A DNA stretch of 64,000 nucleotides. Source: Temnothorax longispinosus. Lineage: Eukaryota > Arthropoda > Insecta > Hymenoptera > Formicidae. Below, piece by piece: positions 22,140 through 32,476 of this stretch. Below the pieces are notes generated by a model, which was not told the origin of the DNA, made no database searches, and saw only the letters and a program-made list of their open reading frames with translations. Position numbers and translations under genes: made by a program. Position 1 is the first letter of the stretch; each line of letters opens with the position of its first letter. Where the stretch lies: the NCBI RefSeq assembly GCF_030848805.1, contig NC_092369.1, positions 3,062,531 through 3,126,530 on the forward strand, in the 5' to 3' direction.

Positions 22140-22297
22140 CTTGTGTATATGACAGATATGACAAATACAGACAGATGACAGATAGTAATTTTGAGGTTAA
22201 ACATGACGTAAATCAGCACATATGATGGAACAGATGCGGCGACGGGATTGGTCAACTATCGATAGCTCATAATGACGTCATACGACATTTTTGCGCG

Positions 22298-23193
22298 AAA
22301 AAATTCGATTCAAATATGACAATCTTTAATTCATTATTAAAATTATAAATATGCATGACATAATTTTTTCTATATTTTTATTATAACATATATGACATAT
22401 ATTATTATTTTAAACAATAAAAAAGATATACTGTTGAAGCCCATTGCAGCGACATTTTCTAAGAACTAAGAGAATATCAACAATTTCGTTCCTTGTGTAG
22501 TCTGGTATTGCTGAAGTTATAAAATAAACGAAGAATTTTTTCTAAGTTCAATTTTCACGGAATTTTCAATTGGATGTACAATTACATAAGGTCCAACAAT
22601 GAACAATGTAAATTTCAGAGGTTTATAACTCTCTCAATTATTGGAGATTGGAGTTGGAGATCTGTGTTTTTGCATATAGTTCATGAATTTAGTTGGCTAC
22701 ATACTGTATAAGGTGACTTATAAGTTATTTTTAAAGTTTAGCCACAATTTCGATTTTTTTAAAACAATATCAAATGGTTAATTGCGTTTAGGGGTGTGTA
22801 CACAATAAACCTAGTCATTTTTAACAATAAACCACGTGTTTTATACAATGAATTGTTAGTGTTATTTTAGTTTTACTATGTTTTAAAATGTTTATTTAGA
22901 GAAGAGATAATTCTAAGATATGATAAGTAAGATTAGGATAATATGACTTTAAATTAAAACTAACTTAATTATATATGTTATGTTTTCATTATTTAAAGCT
23001 TACAATCAAAATTATTATTTTTAATCAGACTTTTTCTCACTTAGATTATTATTTATTGTAACAACTAGTCAGTTTAATAAGACTTATAACACAGATAACT
23101 GTAGTAAAAAACAAAATGGTTCATTGTAAACAATAACATTTTTTATTTTAATCTTAAAAAAATACGGTAAAATAATGCAAATAGAAGAAAGTT
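22298..23193. other. AT-rich spacer, nothing recognised
   Basis: I find no reading frame, inverted repeat or known terminus in this stretch. Confidence 0.5.
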
Positions 23194-24317
23194 TGTTTAG
23201 TACAAGCTCGCGCAGGAGCCTAGGCTCTAGATTTATTGAATAGGAAACGACACTCTTACTCGTTTATTTTAAGGCAAAGAGGTTGTGTAATTTTATGATT
23301 CGATTGACAAACGGCTTATCGTATTACAATTAACATAAAACACTCAGTTTCATACAGAAGTACATGCTGTTTTAAATACAATGGAGAAAAAGTTGATTAG
23401 TAATGAATAATCCTTTCTTTTATAATGTTAAATCATATGCCTTGTATCTATTGAGATAACTTTCAGAAAGTCTTATATATTCTTATTTTGAATTTATTGT
23501 TAAGTAGTTAGTAATAATGCAAATCAATCTCTCTTTCAAAGAAAGGATCGTTCTAATTATGCACATATAAGCATAAATTAATACAAGCAAATATCATCAA
23601 ATATGTTGAACGAATAATAAGATAAGGAACTAAAGTGCCAACTTTCTTATAATCTCGAAATAATACTTATCAATGTGAATACTGAATAAAACAAAGAGTT
23701 AACTTACTTAAAACAAACAAGTAGTCACAAAAAAAGGAAAGAATTAAAACAAATATAAAGTATATTGCATAATCTATGCATATCAACGGTAAATTACTTC
23801 TAATAATAATTGACACTTTTACATATCTTAAAGTACACATAAATATCAATAAACAAGTAATAATCATAAATGAAGTAATGCGTCAATAAAGTAATCAGGA
23901 AATAATCCTTCCAGATGAAGTAATTAGAGAATATAAATTGTTTCAAACTCGAAAGACCAGACACTCATCCGTGTCAGAAGCTAGACTAACTTCAATGTGG
24001 TGCGGGTTAGGGAGGTTCGCGCTCCGTTTAGGTGCGCGGTAGGATCGTGGGATCGCGGAACGGGCAAGTTCAGTCAGTTTGATTTTTGTTATTTGTACTG
24101 TGAGAAGTCTTTATTTGCTGCGGTGTCACAAACATGGTTTACGTGAACACCACATGGCTAGCACTTGTTATGCGAATGGCCGTGTCGAACGGTGACACGG
24201 CGGATTTACACCAACATGGCCGATCACGGCACACGGCGCACGAGGCGCTTACAGAAATGATCGCGGAATGTCTCGCACGCGGTAGAATGGCCGACCGCGG
24301 CAGATTACGCGCACAAC

Positions 24318-24860
24318 GTGGTATCTGAGTTTCTCTCGCGAAGGAGGACGGCCGATACGGCGCAGATCACTCGCACTCGCACGATTGTACTTAAACTCTC
24401 GCGAAGGGTGACGGCCGAGCGCGGCGCAGATCACTCGCAGTCGGCGAGATTGCACTTGAACTTTGAACTGTCGCGAGGGGTGACGGCTGAAGGCAGCGCA
24501 GGTCACTCGCAACCCGCGAAGTTGCATTTGTCTCTCGCGAGGGATGACGGCCGAGCGCGACGCAGATCATTCGCAACTCGCGAGATTACACTTAAACTCT
24601 CCCGAAGGGTGACGGCCGAGCGCGGCGCAGGTCACTCGCAATCGGCGAGATTATACACTTGAACCTTGAACTTTCACGAGGGGTGACGGCTGAACGCAGC
24701 GCAGATCACTCGCGACCCGCGAAGTTGCACTTGTCTCTCGCGAGGGATGACGGCCGAGCGCGACGCAGATCACTCGCAGCTCGCGAGATAGAACGATTCT
24801 CGCGAGGGGTGACGGCTGAAGGCAGCGCAGGTCACTCGTCACTCGCGAGACTGAATACGG
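24318..24860. repeat. GC-rich minisatellite
   Basis: Eight or so units of about 60-75 bp occur, each with TCGCGAGGGGTGACGGC then GCAGATCACTCGCA or close variants. Two unit types alternate (GGCCGAGCGCGGCGCAG and GGCTGAAGGCAGCGCAG). ORFs in several frames on both strands are repeat artefacts. The composition is strikingly different from the AT-rich LTR around it. Confidence 0.85.
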
Positions 24861-25022
24861 CCGAACACGGCGCTTAACTTTCAACGGAGAGCACTGAGAT
24901 GCGTCTCAAAACGTACCGTCCGGTGCGGGACGACGGATAAGCTGAATCGACGCGGTGAACCACGATATCGTACGACGAGCGGGTGTCTTTTACGACACGC
25001 GGGATAGCAGGCTGACAGCGGA

Positions 25023-25146
25023 CATCTTGCAGCGACGCGAGCGGAGAATCTTGTCGCGGTACGAGCGCGGATCTCGTGTCGACGCGAGCGGAAATCTTGT
25101 CGCGGCACGAGCTGAGATCCTGTCGGCGCGAGCGGAGATCTTGTCG
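25023..25146. repeat. Short tandem repeats of ~30 bp
   Basis: Four near-copies of a GAGCGGAGATCTTGTCGCG-type unit lie in the same GC-rich island. Confidence 0.75.
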
Positions 25147-27128
25147 CGTGGCCCGCCACCCGGTTCGACGTTTTCGGTTTCGCGGATATGGACACGTGTG
25201 GTTCACCGGCCGGCTACAGACGTACTCTACTGCGCTTCCGGCGGCGCCGCGACGCGAGGATGAAGAACCATGCCAATCGATTTCGATAGATATGCGGGTC
25301 GATGTGCGAACGCTCGCGAAATTTGATTGGTCGCGAAGCGCTCCTGGAATCGCGCATGTGGTCGATAAGAACGGGATCGCGGTAGCGCTTCCTTATCCGT
25401 CGCGAAGGGCTCGCCGTGCGCGTGAACTCGCCCAATCCGGAACGTAAATTATACACAAACAAAAGAACAATAACTGTCTTCTAAAGAGATAAAGAATAAC
25501 GCTAAACAGCTTGTTCGGCTTGTTTCTACAAATCAAAGATAACGTTCTTTTCTAGATTTATTGACACAATAACTTCAGCAATAAGACAAGTTGTCGCATA
25601 AGTAATATAGCGATTTATAATAAAACTCAGTAAAATTAATAGAGAATTCAAATAAGTAATAATGAATCATACGCAGATAATACGTTTTATCTAAATAACG
25701 CAAGGAATGTTCGTATCAACGAGATTGAACCACAATATACGCAAATATAACGCCGTATTCACACGAATATCAGAATCACGATTCTCTTTCGGTAATCTAT
25801 CTCGACAATGTAATTCTACGTGCTTTACAGAAAAGATAAAAACTTATCCACGCGGGATGCAATCATAAAAAAAGTAATAAAAGATAATTATACTGAGCTC
25901 AGTTTATCTTACTGTAATAAGGGCCCGTTCTGCTTACAATCTTCAAGATTGCAAGCCTATTGTGATGGAGGAAGCGTTCCTCACATCGTTCTTTCCTGAC
26001 CTCGGCAATCAAAGATCGATAATGATAGAACGTCGAGTCTATCATATTACACTAGACGATTTGCTAGCGTTTACTCAAAAGAGATCGATGAGTTTACCAG
26101 AGATCGAAAAAGGTTACCTGAATTAATGGTCGGATTGACCAAGCCCATAAGGGCATTCTATCCGGTCCAATATGGCTGACTCGTCCTTCGTTAGAGTGAT
26201 TACGTCGCAATGGCGACGGTCGTCCTTCCTTTCTTCTGATCGGGTCGAGGATCGTTATATATCCTGGCCTCTTTCCTCTTAGCTGTACCGCAACAGCCTC
26301 GCTCGATAGTATTAACAACTATCAGTTCTCGTACAAAGACTCGAATATCGCGATGATTACAATAGCGTATCAACGCTCAACTCAGTTAAACGAATCTTCT
26401 CGAAGGAAAGCAAGAAGTAATCAAACACGACTATCCGCTACGACTGACGAACGCTGAATGCCCGCTCGGCGAACTGCACGCACGTACCGGCACGCTCACG
26501 CATGCGCAGTATCACTCCGCCGCGGCGTGATCCGTCTCTGGGGCGCAACGCGGTCGCCGCAGAGCGCGCAAGAATACAAAATATCGTATATGAAGTTGGT
26601 AACGGTACCACCGCCGCCATCTTGGCAGCTCCATTAATATGTCAACCACGACCACAGATGTCGACCAATACACAATCTCTTGTGTTGTGAGCGCACAACG
26701 CACATCGCACTTGGCAACACCGAGGGCCGGATTACCGGTAATTCGACCCTAGCGACAGACGTCAATTTCGATCGATCGTCCGATGCAATTTGAGGCGACT
26801 GGAAACGCTAACCGCGTAGATCTTGCGCTAACTCGGGAGCCCCCGAGTTAGCAACAGGCGTGGACAAGTACCGCCGATTCCGACGATCGGCGGGCAGTCG
26901 TCGGTCAGTGACGATTCAGAGACGTCAATCGTACGCACGTATTTTCTGTTACGCGAATACCGGGATTAAACTGAGGGAACTGTAATAAACTTGTGAAAGG
27001 GAAATATACTCCAGTTTATTATACTTGGTGTTACATTGATTCTCCGACCCGAAATCCCAAAAGAACCTTGTGTCGGCACATCCCCATTGGCGGCACAACA
27101 CTTGCTTTTTCTCAATACATTTTAAACA

Positions 27129-27679
27129 AAGTTGCTTGCAGAATTATAAAGCTAAATATACACACAAAATTATAGAATAATGAAAAAAAATAACAGATAT
27201 AACAACAAAAACATGAAAAATACGTAAAACTTACGAAAAAAAAACTTACAAAGTTTGTCACCCAAAAATCACAAAATGTGATCTCAAACGGCCGTCCTTT
27301 GCGCGATTTGCCGGCCGAATGGGGAGCCGAAGAGGGTTTCAAATGCGAGTCATTGCATGACAACAAGCACAATCTAGCAACACTAAATTTATGAAATATT
27401 GCAATGGTTCATAGTGTACAACTGGTTCATTGATGGACTATCTACCCTATGTACAATATCATTCGTGCTGTTGGAAGGGAAGAGCCCAGATTCATATTGG
27501 AGAGATATTATGACTTCCATGGATTATCGTTCCACACTGAGGTAACTACATTAGTTATTTAAAATGGTAACTCCCTATTTCGACAGCGAGAATAGGAAGA
27601 CAAATTTTGCGTTCACATATATAGTTAACTTCTTCAACAAAATAACTTTGTTACAATAAAATAAACAACTGGGCAACTT
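27129..27679. other. Unassigned stretch between repeats
   Basis: No supported gene. A short GC-rich patch at 27270-27340 interrupts AT-rich sequence. It is otherwise featureless to me. Confidence 0.4.
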
Positions 27680-27770
27680 TCACGTGGTACACCTTGAGTA
27701 ATGCTAATGCCGGCGGTACTGTAACTTTCAAGTCTTGTAACTCGAAAAATACTTAACGAAAAAAACATTT

Positions 27771-29113
27771 TGTTTGGCGCTCACCAAACTGTATATAGAT
27801 GTGCACGGGGGGGTATGAGGCGCTCCCCGGATTTGCGATTGGTCGACAAATTTTCTCGAAGGACCAGAGGGCCCGTGCCCTCGCGAAAGTGAATAAAGCG
27901 AAGCAAGCAAACGAATATCAAAAATGCGAGGCGACTCACCGTGTCGTTGCCCGGCGCCTCCTGGGTGTCGACGTCGTCCTCCCGTTGGCGAGATCTCTGG
28001 CGTGCAAGGCGAAAGCATGCAACAGTCCGGTATAGCAAGCAGGCACGGACCGGCAGGTATAGCAAGCAGGCACAGATAGGCAGGATAGCAAGCAGTCACA
28101 GATAGGCAGGATATCAAGCAGTCATAGATAGGCAGGATATCAAGCGATTAGGCCTTCGTGGTCTGCGATGGGCGACCGAGCACTCCAAGTTTGCACATGC
28201 GAACGGTAACGTGTGAGCTTCACGACGTTCGACTGATGAGTCCCTCTCTTCCGTTCTCTCGGCTCGCGCACCTGCGAAGTACGGCGCGAGCGAGTACCGA
28301 ATTCTTCTCATAATTGGGGATGCCACCCGTGGGCGGGCAGCACGAGTCGGGTGAGTCGCGCGAATATCGACAAGTGTACTAATCGCGATCCACCGACGTT
28401 TCGCTAATAGGCGCGATAATTCAACCCGGTATAACTGATCAATACAAGAACCGTACAATTAACAATGTGAAACGACAACACGAAATCAATCCTATCATTA
28501 ACTACTATTTACACTATGATACACGGCGGTGCGCCAAACAAGATGCATGTATTATAATCGTTAGTTTAGTCCCGTTCGCATTCGTTGTACATAGTAGTCT
28601 TTCGCATACCTAGTATTTAAGTATTTCGGTGACTCGCGCGAAACGTCGGCGGATCGCGATCGACGCGGAATCGATATTTGCGCGACTCACCAATCGGTGC
28701 TGCCCTCGCTCACCCCATGAGGGCACCCGCCTGAAGAACAAGTACTCGCTCGCGACACTTTTCCAGCGCCGCGAGCACGAGACACTCATCGTCGAACCGT
28801 CTCAACGTCTTGACGTCTCGGAGCACTCTCGCCTTTACAATTCGGAGCCCGAGAGATTGATTTAGCTGCCTGCTAGTGTGATCGCCGGCTTTCTCTGTGT
28901 GCCTTGCTTGCTACCTTCTCCGCTTGCCTGCTTGCTGCCTGTGACGCCCACGAGCTTGCATGAGAGACGGGACCTACAAGAGTCGACGGCACAACGAACG
29001 GTGAGTCGCATTTTGCTTAAATATCTCGCTTTGGGGAGTCTTTACACACCTCCCCTGGTCCTTCGAGTTCGCTCTTTCGCAAATCCGGGTAAGGCTCTAC
29101 CGCCCCCCGAGCA
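27771..29113 (+). repeat. Solo LTR B, interrupted by solo LTR C
   Basis: The ends are TGTTTGGCGCTCACC and CCCCCCGAGCA, flanked by CATTT (27766-27770 and 29114-29118). Without LTR C and its duplication it is about 599 bp. Its ends match those of LTR C in opposite orientation (C ends GTGCGCCAAACA and starts TGCACGGGGGG), so B and C belong to one LTR family. Confidence 0.85.
27802..28540 (-). repeat. Solo LTR, family C copy 2 (739 bp)
   Basis: It is nearly identical to 10327-11063 with a handful of short indels. AGATG flanks both sides (27797-27801 and 28541-28545). It is inserted in reverse orientation inside LTR B. High similarity of the two C copies suggests recent activity of the family. 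Confidence 0.92.
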
Positions 29114-29348
29114 CATTTAATTATAGTGTTTTGGAAAGCCCTCGAGATAAGCTACAAGAGTATGCAATAAAAAGTAGACGGTTCCATTTAAAAAATTGAA
29201 GATGACCTTCACGTGACCTTCAAGCAATTATTGAAATTAATAACACCATCTTATGTGCCCCTCGAAACCGTACAACTTTTGTCTGAAACATTTTTGCTTA
29301 AAATGCTTCGTTGAAGAATTATCGAGGTGCGTTTTTTTAAATGGCACA

Positions 29349-29351
<3 letters not shown>

Positions 29352-29390
<39 letters not shown>
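29352..29390. repeat. (TA)n microsatellite
   Basis: A pure TA run at the end of repeat A. Confidence 0.95.
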
Positions 29391-29393
<3 letters not shown>

Positions 29394-29419
29394 GAGATTA
29401 TATATAATATATGTAATCA

Positions 29420-29810
29420 TGTTCGGAATCGAACTGCGGCCAGAATGATAGCATAATTTCTCTCGCAACGCAATCGGATTATTTCAGATATTTTAAGCTA
29501 AATATATTCTCGTTTCGAAGAATAAGTGCCGTTTCTCCGAGAAGTTGCGAGAGATCATAAACAGTGTCACGCTGTTTCCGCGTGTACCGATACTCTCCCT
29601 TTGTCTCGGAAACCTCTGAGCGAGAGATAAACGCTCGGGACAAAGGGGGAGACATATACGAAAACAGCTGATCGGTCATCGGCCCCGAGGACTGCTGAAA
29701 TTGTCAAGTGACGTACGTCTCGGGGTATCGATAGCCAATTGGCCCAGCGAAATTTCGGAGCGCGAACGGGGGGGCGGAGTGCGAGCTGATAAAGCTCCGG
29801 CCCCCGGCGC
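29420..29810. other. Possible LTR-like flank, left part
   Basis: It begins TGTTCGGAATCG and is moderately GC-rich without genes. Together with 36436-36863 it may be one element split by the large transposon between them. I found no target duplication, so this is only a suggestion. Confidence 0.3.
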
Positions 29811-30113
29811 GCCCCTGGCGGAAATATTTCTACAAAATTTAAAAAAAAATAAAAATGTACTACAAAATATACTATAAAATATAATTGCCAGAATCTATTA
29901 AATTCTACATGAATTTAAGAAGTACTACAAAATCCTACATGAAAATGCTAGAATTGGAACACTTTTGTAAATTTTTGTATTTTTTTAGTGCATCTTGATC
30001 TATAAATTTTTCGGTAAAACTACGCCAAACTACAACGAATACTGATATTCTACACATTTCTATATCTATTTGAGTACAGTAGATTATAAGGAAATACTAG
30101 AATTAAAACACTC

Positions 30114-30485
30114 TAATGAGGAAATTCACCCGACATAAAAAAAATTATATTTATTTTGAAACTTTATTACTACTTTTTAACTTGTTTCTTAAGATGCAAC
30201 CTATGATTATAAATATTTTCTCGTACTTGAAAAACACACTTACCTTGATGGGATTCGAACTCGAGACCTCGGGACCTCTGGATCGTGAGCCAACCGTCTT
30301 ACGTGGTAGACTACTTCTTAATTTGATGTAAGTGTTATATATGTATAGTCTACATGTGTCATAACCAGCGCAAATATATAATTTTTCAAAAATTCTTAAG
30401 AAACAAATTCAGTTTAAAAAGAGTAATAAAATTTCAAATCGGATATACGAATATAATTTTTTCTTAATGTCGGGTGAATGTCAGA
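30114..30485. repeat. Foldback element with a tRNA-like core
   Basis: GAAATTCACCCGACATAA near 30121 pairs with the right end near 30460-30480, and pairing extends about 85 bp inward (TTTATTACT, TTGTTTCTTAAGA). The loop contains the tRNA-like segment 30242-30312. The same terminus recurs near 57500-57530 (GCCGGGTGAATATCGGAAA). Confidence 0.7.
30242..30312 (-). other. tRNA-like segment (SINE-like, not a functional tRNA)
   Basis: In reverse complement it holds a B-box-like GAGTTCGAATCCC and an A-box-like block near GTAGTCTACCACG. The arms do not fold into a complete cloverleaf with a matching acceptor stem, so I read it as a tRNA-derived remnant carried in a foldback element. Confidence 0.5.
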
Positions 30486-30681
30486 AACCAGTGCCGGCTC
30501 ATTACAAAATAGGCTTATTGGACCAACGTCGCGCCGCGCGATTACAAAAAAAAACTGCTTTATTCTAACTTATCTGTAAAATAAAAAGCGAGTTATTATA
30601 AGAAAAAACCTTATCCAGCACCACATACACACATGTCTAAAACCGCATAACCCGGGAAAAAATCTCTTATTTATTTATATT

Positions 30682-30940
30682 ACGGTATAGTTAAACGGCC
30701 TGACTGGCAAGTTTTATTAAGTATATCACAACGACGTTTCGACCACTATTTTGGGTCCTTTAGTTTTTCGGCCTTCACATGAGACCGTTGTATTTTTCCG
30801 ACCCGCCACGAATTTTATATGATTGACGCACAATGATCCATCATTGTTAAAATAACTTGAAAAGGACCCAAAATAGTGGTCGAAACGTCGTTGTGATATA
30901 CTTAATAAAACTTGCCAGTCAGGCCGTTTAACTATACCGA
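30682..30940. repeat. MITE with ~78-bp inverted repeats
   Basis: CGGTATAGTTAAACGGCCTG through GACCACTATTTTGGGTCC at the left is almost exactly reversed at 30860-30940. The interior is about 90 bp and has no coding signal. Confidence 0.9.
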
Positions 30941-31103
30941 ATTATTTCATCACTGGCGAATAATTTTTATTGAATATTATTTATATTAGTTTATATTAGT
31001 AGATACATGATTATATATGATCATATAAAAAATGGAAAATATAATCTTAAACAATATTATATAGCCATATATAAGCATATATGATTATATACTCGGGAAA
31101 AAA

Positions 31104-31983
31104 GGTAATTATTTAGTTTAGGGGCCTCACCTCAAATCTCGATGTAAATATGCTCAATCGACGCGTTTTTGTACGAAACGAAAGAATCTGGCAGAAAAAA
31201 GTGTCTGCCCCGCGACACGAGATATTAAACGTTAAAGTTGACAGGAATCAGGTTATGATTCCTGTCATACCGACGACATGTAGCAACACTGAACGTGCCC
31301 TGCGGCCACATGCGCATGCTCAGTGGTCGCACGCGCATGTAAAACTGCGCTAATTTTAAATGAATCAATCGTGCAGAATAACCAAGCATCTCGATTCAAG
31401 CAGTCAGGTCTCACGCTGGGAGTTTCATTAGTTTAATTATGCGTGGGAAGCACACACACACACACACACACAACGAGGGGGTGCTTTATAATTTCGCTTT
31501 ACAACTTAGCATGTACTTTATGTTGTAAAACGAGGTCCACGCAGCCTACCGGCGAGGTGGGTGCGGGGGAGGGGAGGGGCCGAAGGCCCCCCTCGCACCC
31601 CCCCGTTGTGTGTGTGTGTGTGCTTCCCACGCATAATTAAACTAATGAAACTCCCAGCGTGAGACCTAACTGCTTGAATCGAGATGCTTGGTTATTCTGC
31701 ACGATTGATTCATTTAAAATTGGCGCAGTTTTGCATGCGCGTGCGGCCACTGAGCATGCGCATGTGGCCACAGGGCATGTTCGTAGTCGCCAGTAGTCGC
31801 TACAGCTCGTCGGTATGACAGGAATCATAACCTGATTCCTGTCAACTTTAACGTTTAATATCTCGCGTCGCGGGGCAGAGCGACACTTTTTTCTGCCAGA
31901 TTCTTTCGTTTCGTACAAAAACGCGTCGATTGAGCATAATTACATCGAGATTTGAGGTGAGGCCCCTAAACTAAATAATTACC
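31104..31983. repeat. 880-bp MITE with ~360-bp inverted repeats
   Basis: GGTAATTATTTAGTTTAGGG at the left reverses at 31964-31983. The arms include (CA)n at 31449-31475 and the matching (GT)n at 31603-31622. The loop holds a G-rich and C-rich segment (GGGGGAGGGGAGGGGCC). The arms differ by several small indels. No genes. Confidence 0.92.
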
Positions 31984-32476
31984 CTTAAACAATATTATAT
32001 GGCTAAATCTCTTTAAATATAACTTTATATAGTCATATATGGTTTTATATACTAGCAGAGAGAGAGGCCATCCCGGCGTTTTTCGTCAATTTTTGTGTGT
32101 CGCATTTTCCGACGCGCCGCCTGAGAAAGTGCAACTCAACTACGTCGTTTCGCTCGGTAACCGCACATGGTTTGCGTCCGTGCTTTGCGTCCGTGCTAAT
32201 GGTTCGTGTCCGAACTAGCCAGTTAGAGGAGATATGCTGCGGCCGCGGCGCACAGTGGAGCCGTTTGCGCGAATCGCGGAAAAAATTATGTTACTTGTAA
32301 AATATGCAATGAATGATCATAGAACCTTTCAATGTTGACTTATAAAAATTGCAAAAGTGTATATTTATTAAAAATTAATGATAGAAACAAGTATTTGATT
32401 GAAATTAAATAAAAATTCAATTTACATTTAATTTACGTATAAGAGCAAAGTAATTCTTGCGTCTCATCGCTTAAGT

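Larger units (their letters stand above)
8808..22297. mobile_element. ISL2EU-type DNA transposon, inflated by nested insertions
   Basis: The left edge CGCGCATGATTGGTCG then TGACGTCATTATTAGCTAT (8808-8842) pairs imperfectly with the right edge (22262-22297 in reverse complement: CGCGCAAAAATG then TGACGTCATTATGAGCTAT). Between them lie a plus-strand YqaJ/SWIM gene and a minus-strand THAP-DDE transposase, arranged convergently. From memory, pairing a transposase with a YqaJ-type nuclease is the layout described for ISL2EU elements. Exon 1 of the YqaJ gene is at 9081-9211 and exon 2 starts at 18986. The intervening 9.77 kb holds other elements. Exact ends and target duplication are not resolved. 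Confidence 0.65.
23194..27128 (+). repeat. Family-D LTR-like element, copy 1 (3.9 kb)
   Basis: It starts TGTTTAGTACAAGCTCGCGC, the start shared with 41058 and 51196, and ends TTTTAAACA. AAGTT flanks both sides (23189-23193 and 27129-27133). Blocks such as TATCCACGCGGGATGCAA (compare 41910) and TAACGTTCTTTTCTAG (compare 41631) align with copy 2. It is about twice as long as the other two copies because of a GC-rich insert at about 23960-25440 and a different 3' part after about 26700. No retroelement genes are present. Confidence 0.7.
27680..29350. repeat. Interspersed repeat A, copy 2, split by nested LTRs
   Basis: The two outer parts (27680-27770 and 29119-29350) join to give the reverse complement of 8207-8515. 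The join point carries the CATTT duplication created by LTR B. The far end (GAGTGTGCCATTTAAAAA in reverse) runs into a TA microsatellite. Confidence 0.8.

Noticed and set aside
24249..25462. Arg/Ser-rich ORFs in the GC-rich minisatellite
   Set aside because: They are present in many frames on both strands and are explained by repeated TCGCGAG-type units.
31443..31640. G-quadruplex-like GC-rich loop of the 880-bp MITE as a regulatory site
   Set aside because: It is G-rich, but nothing beyond composition supports a regulatory role.
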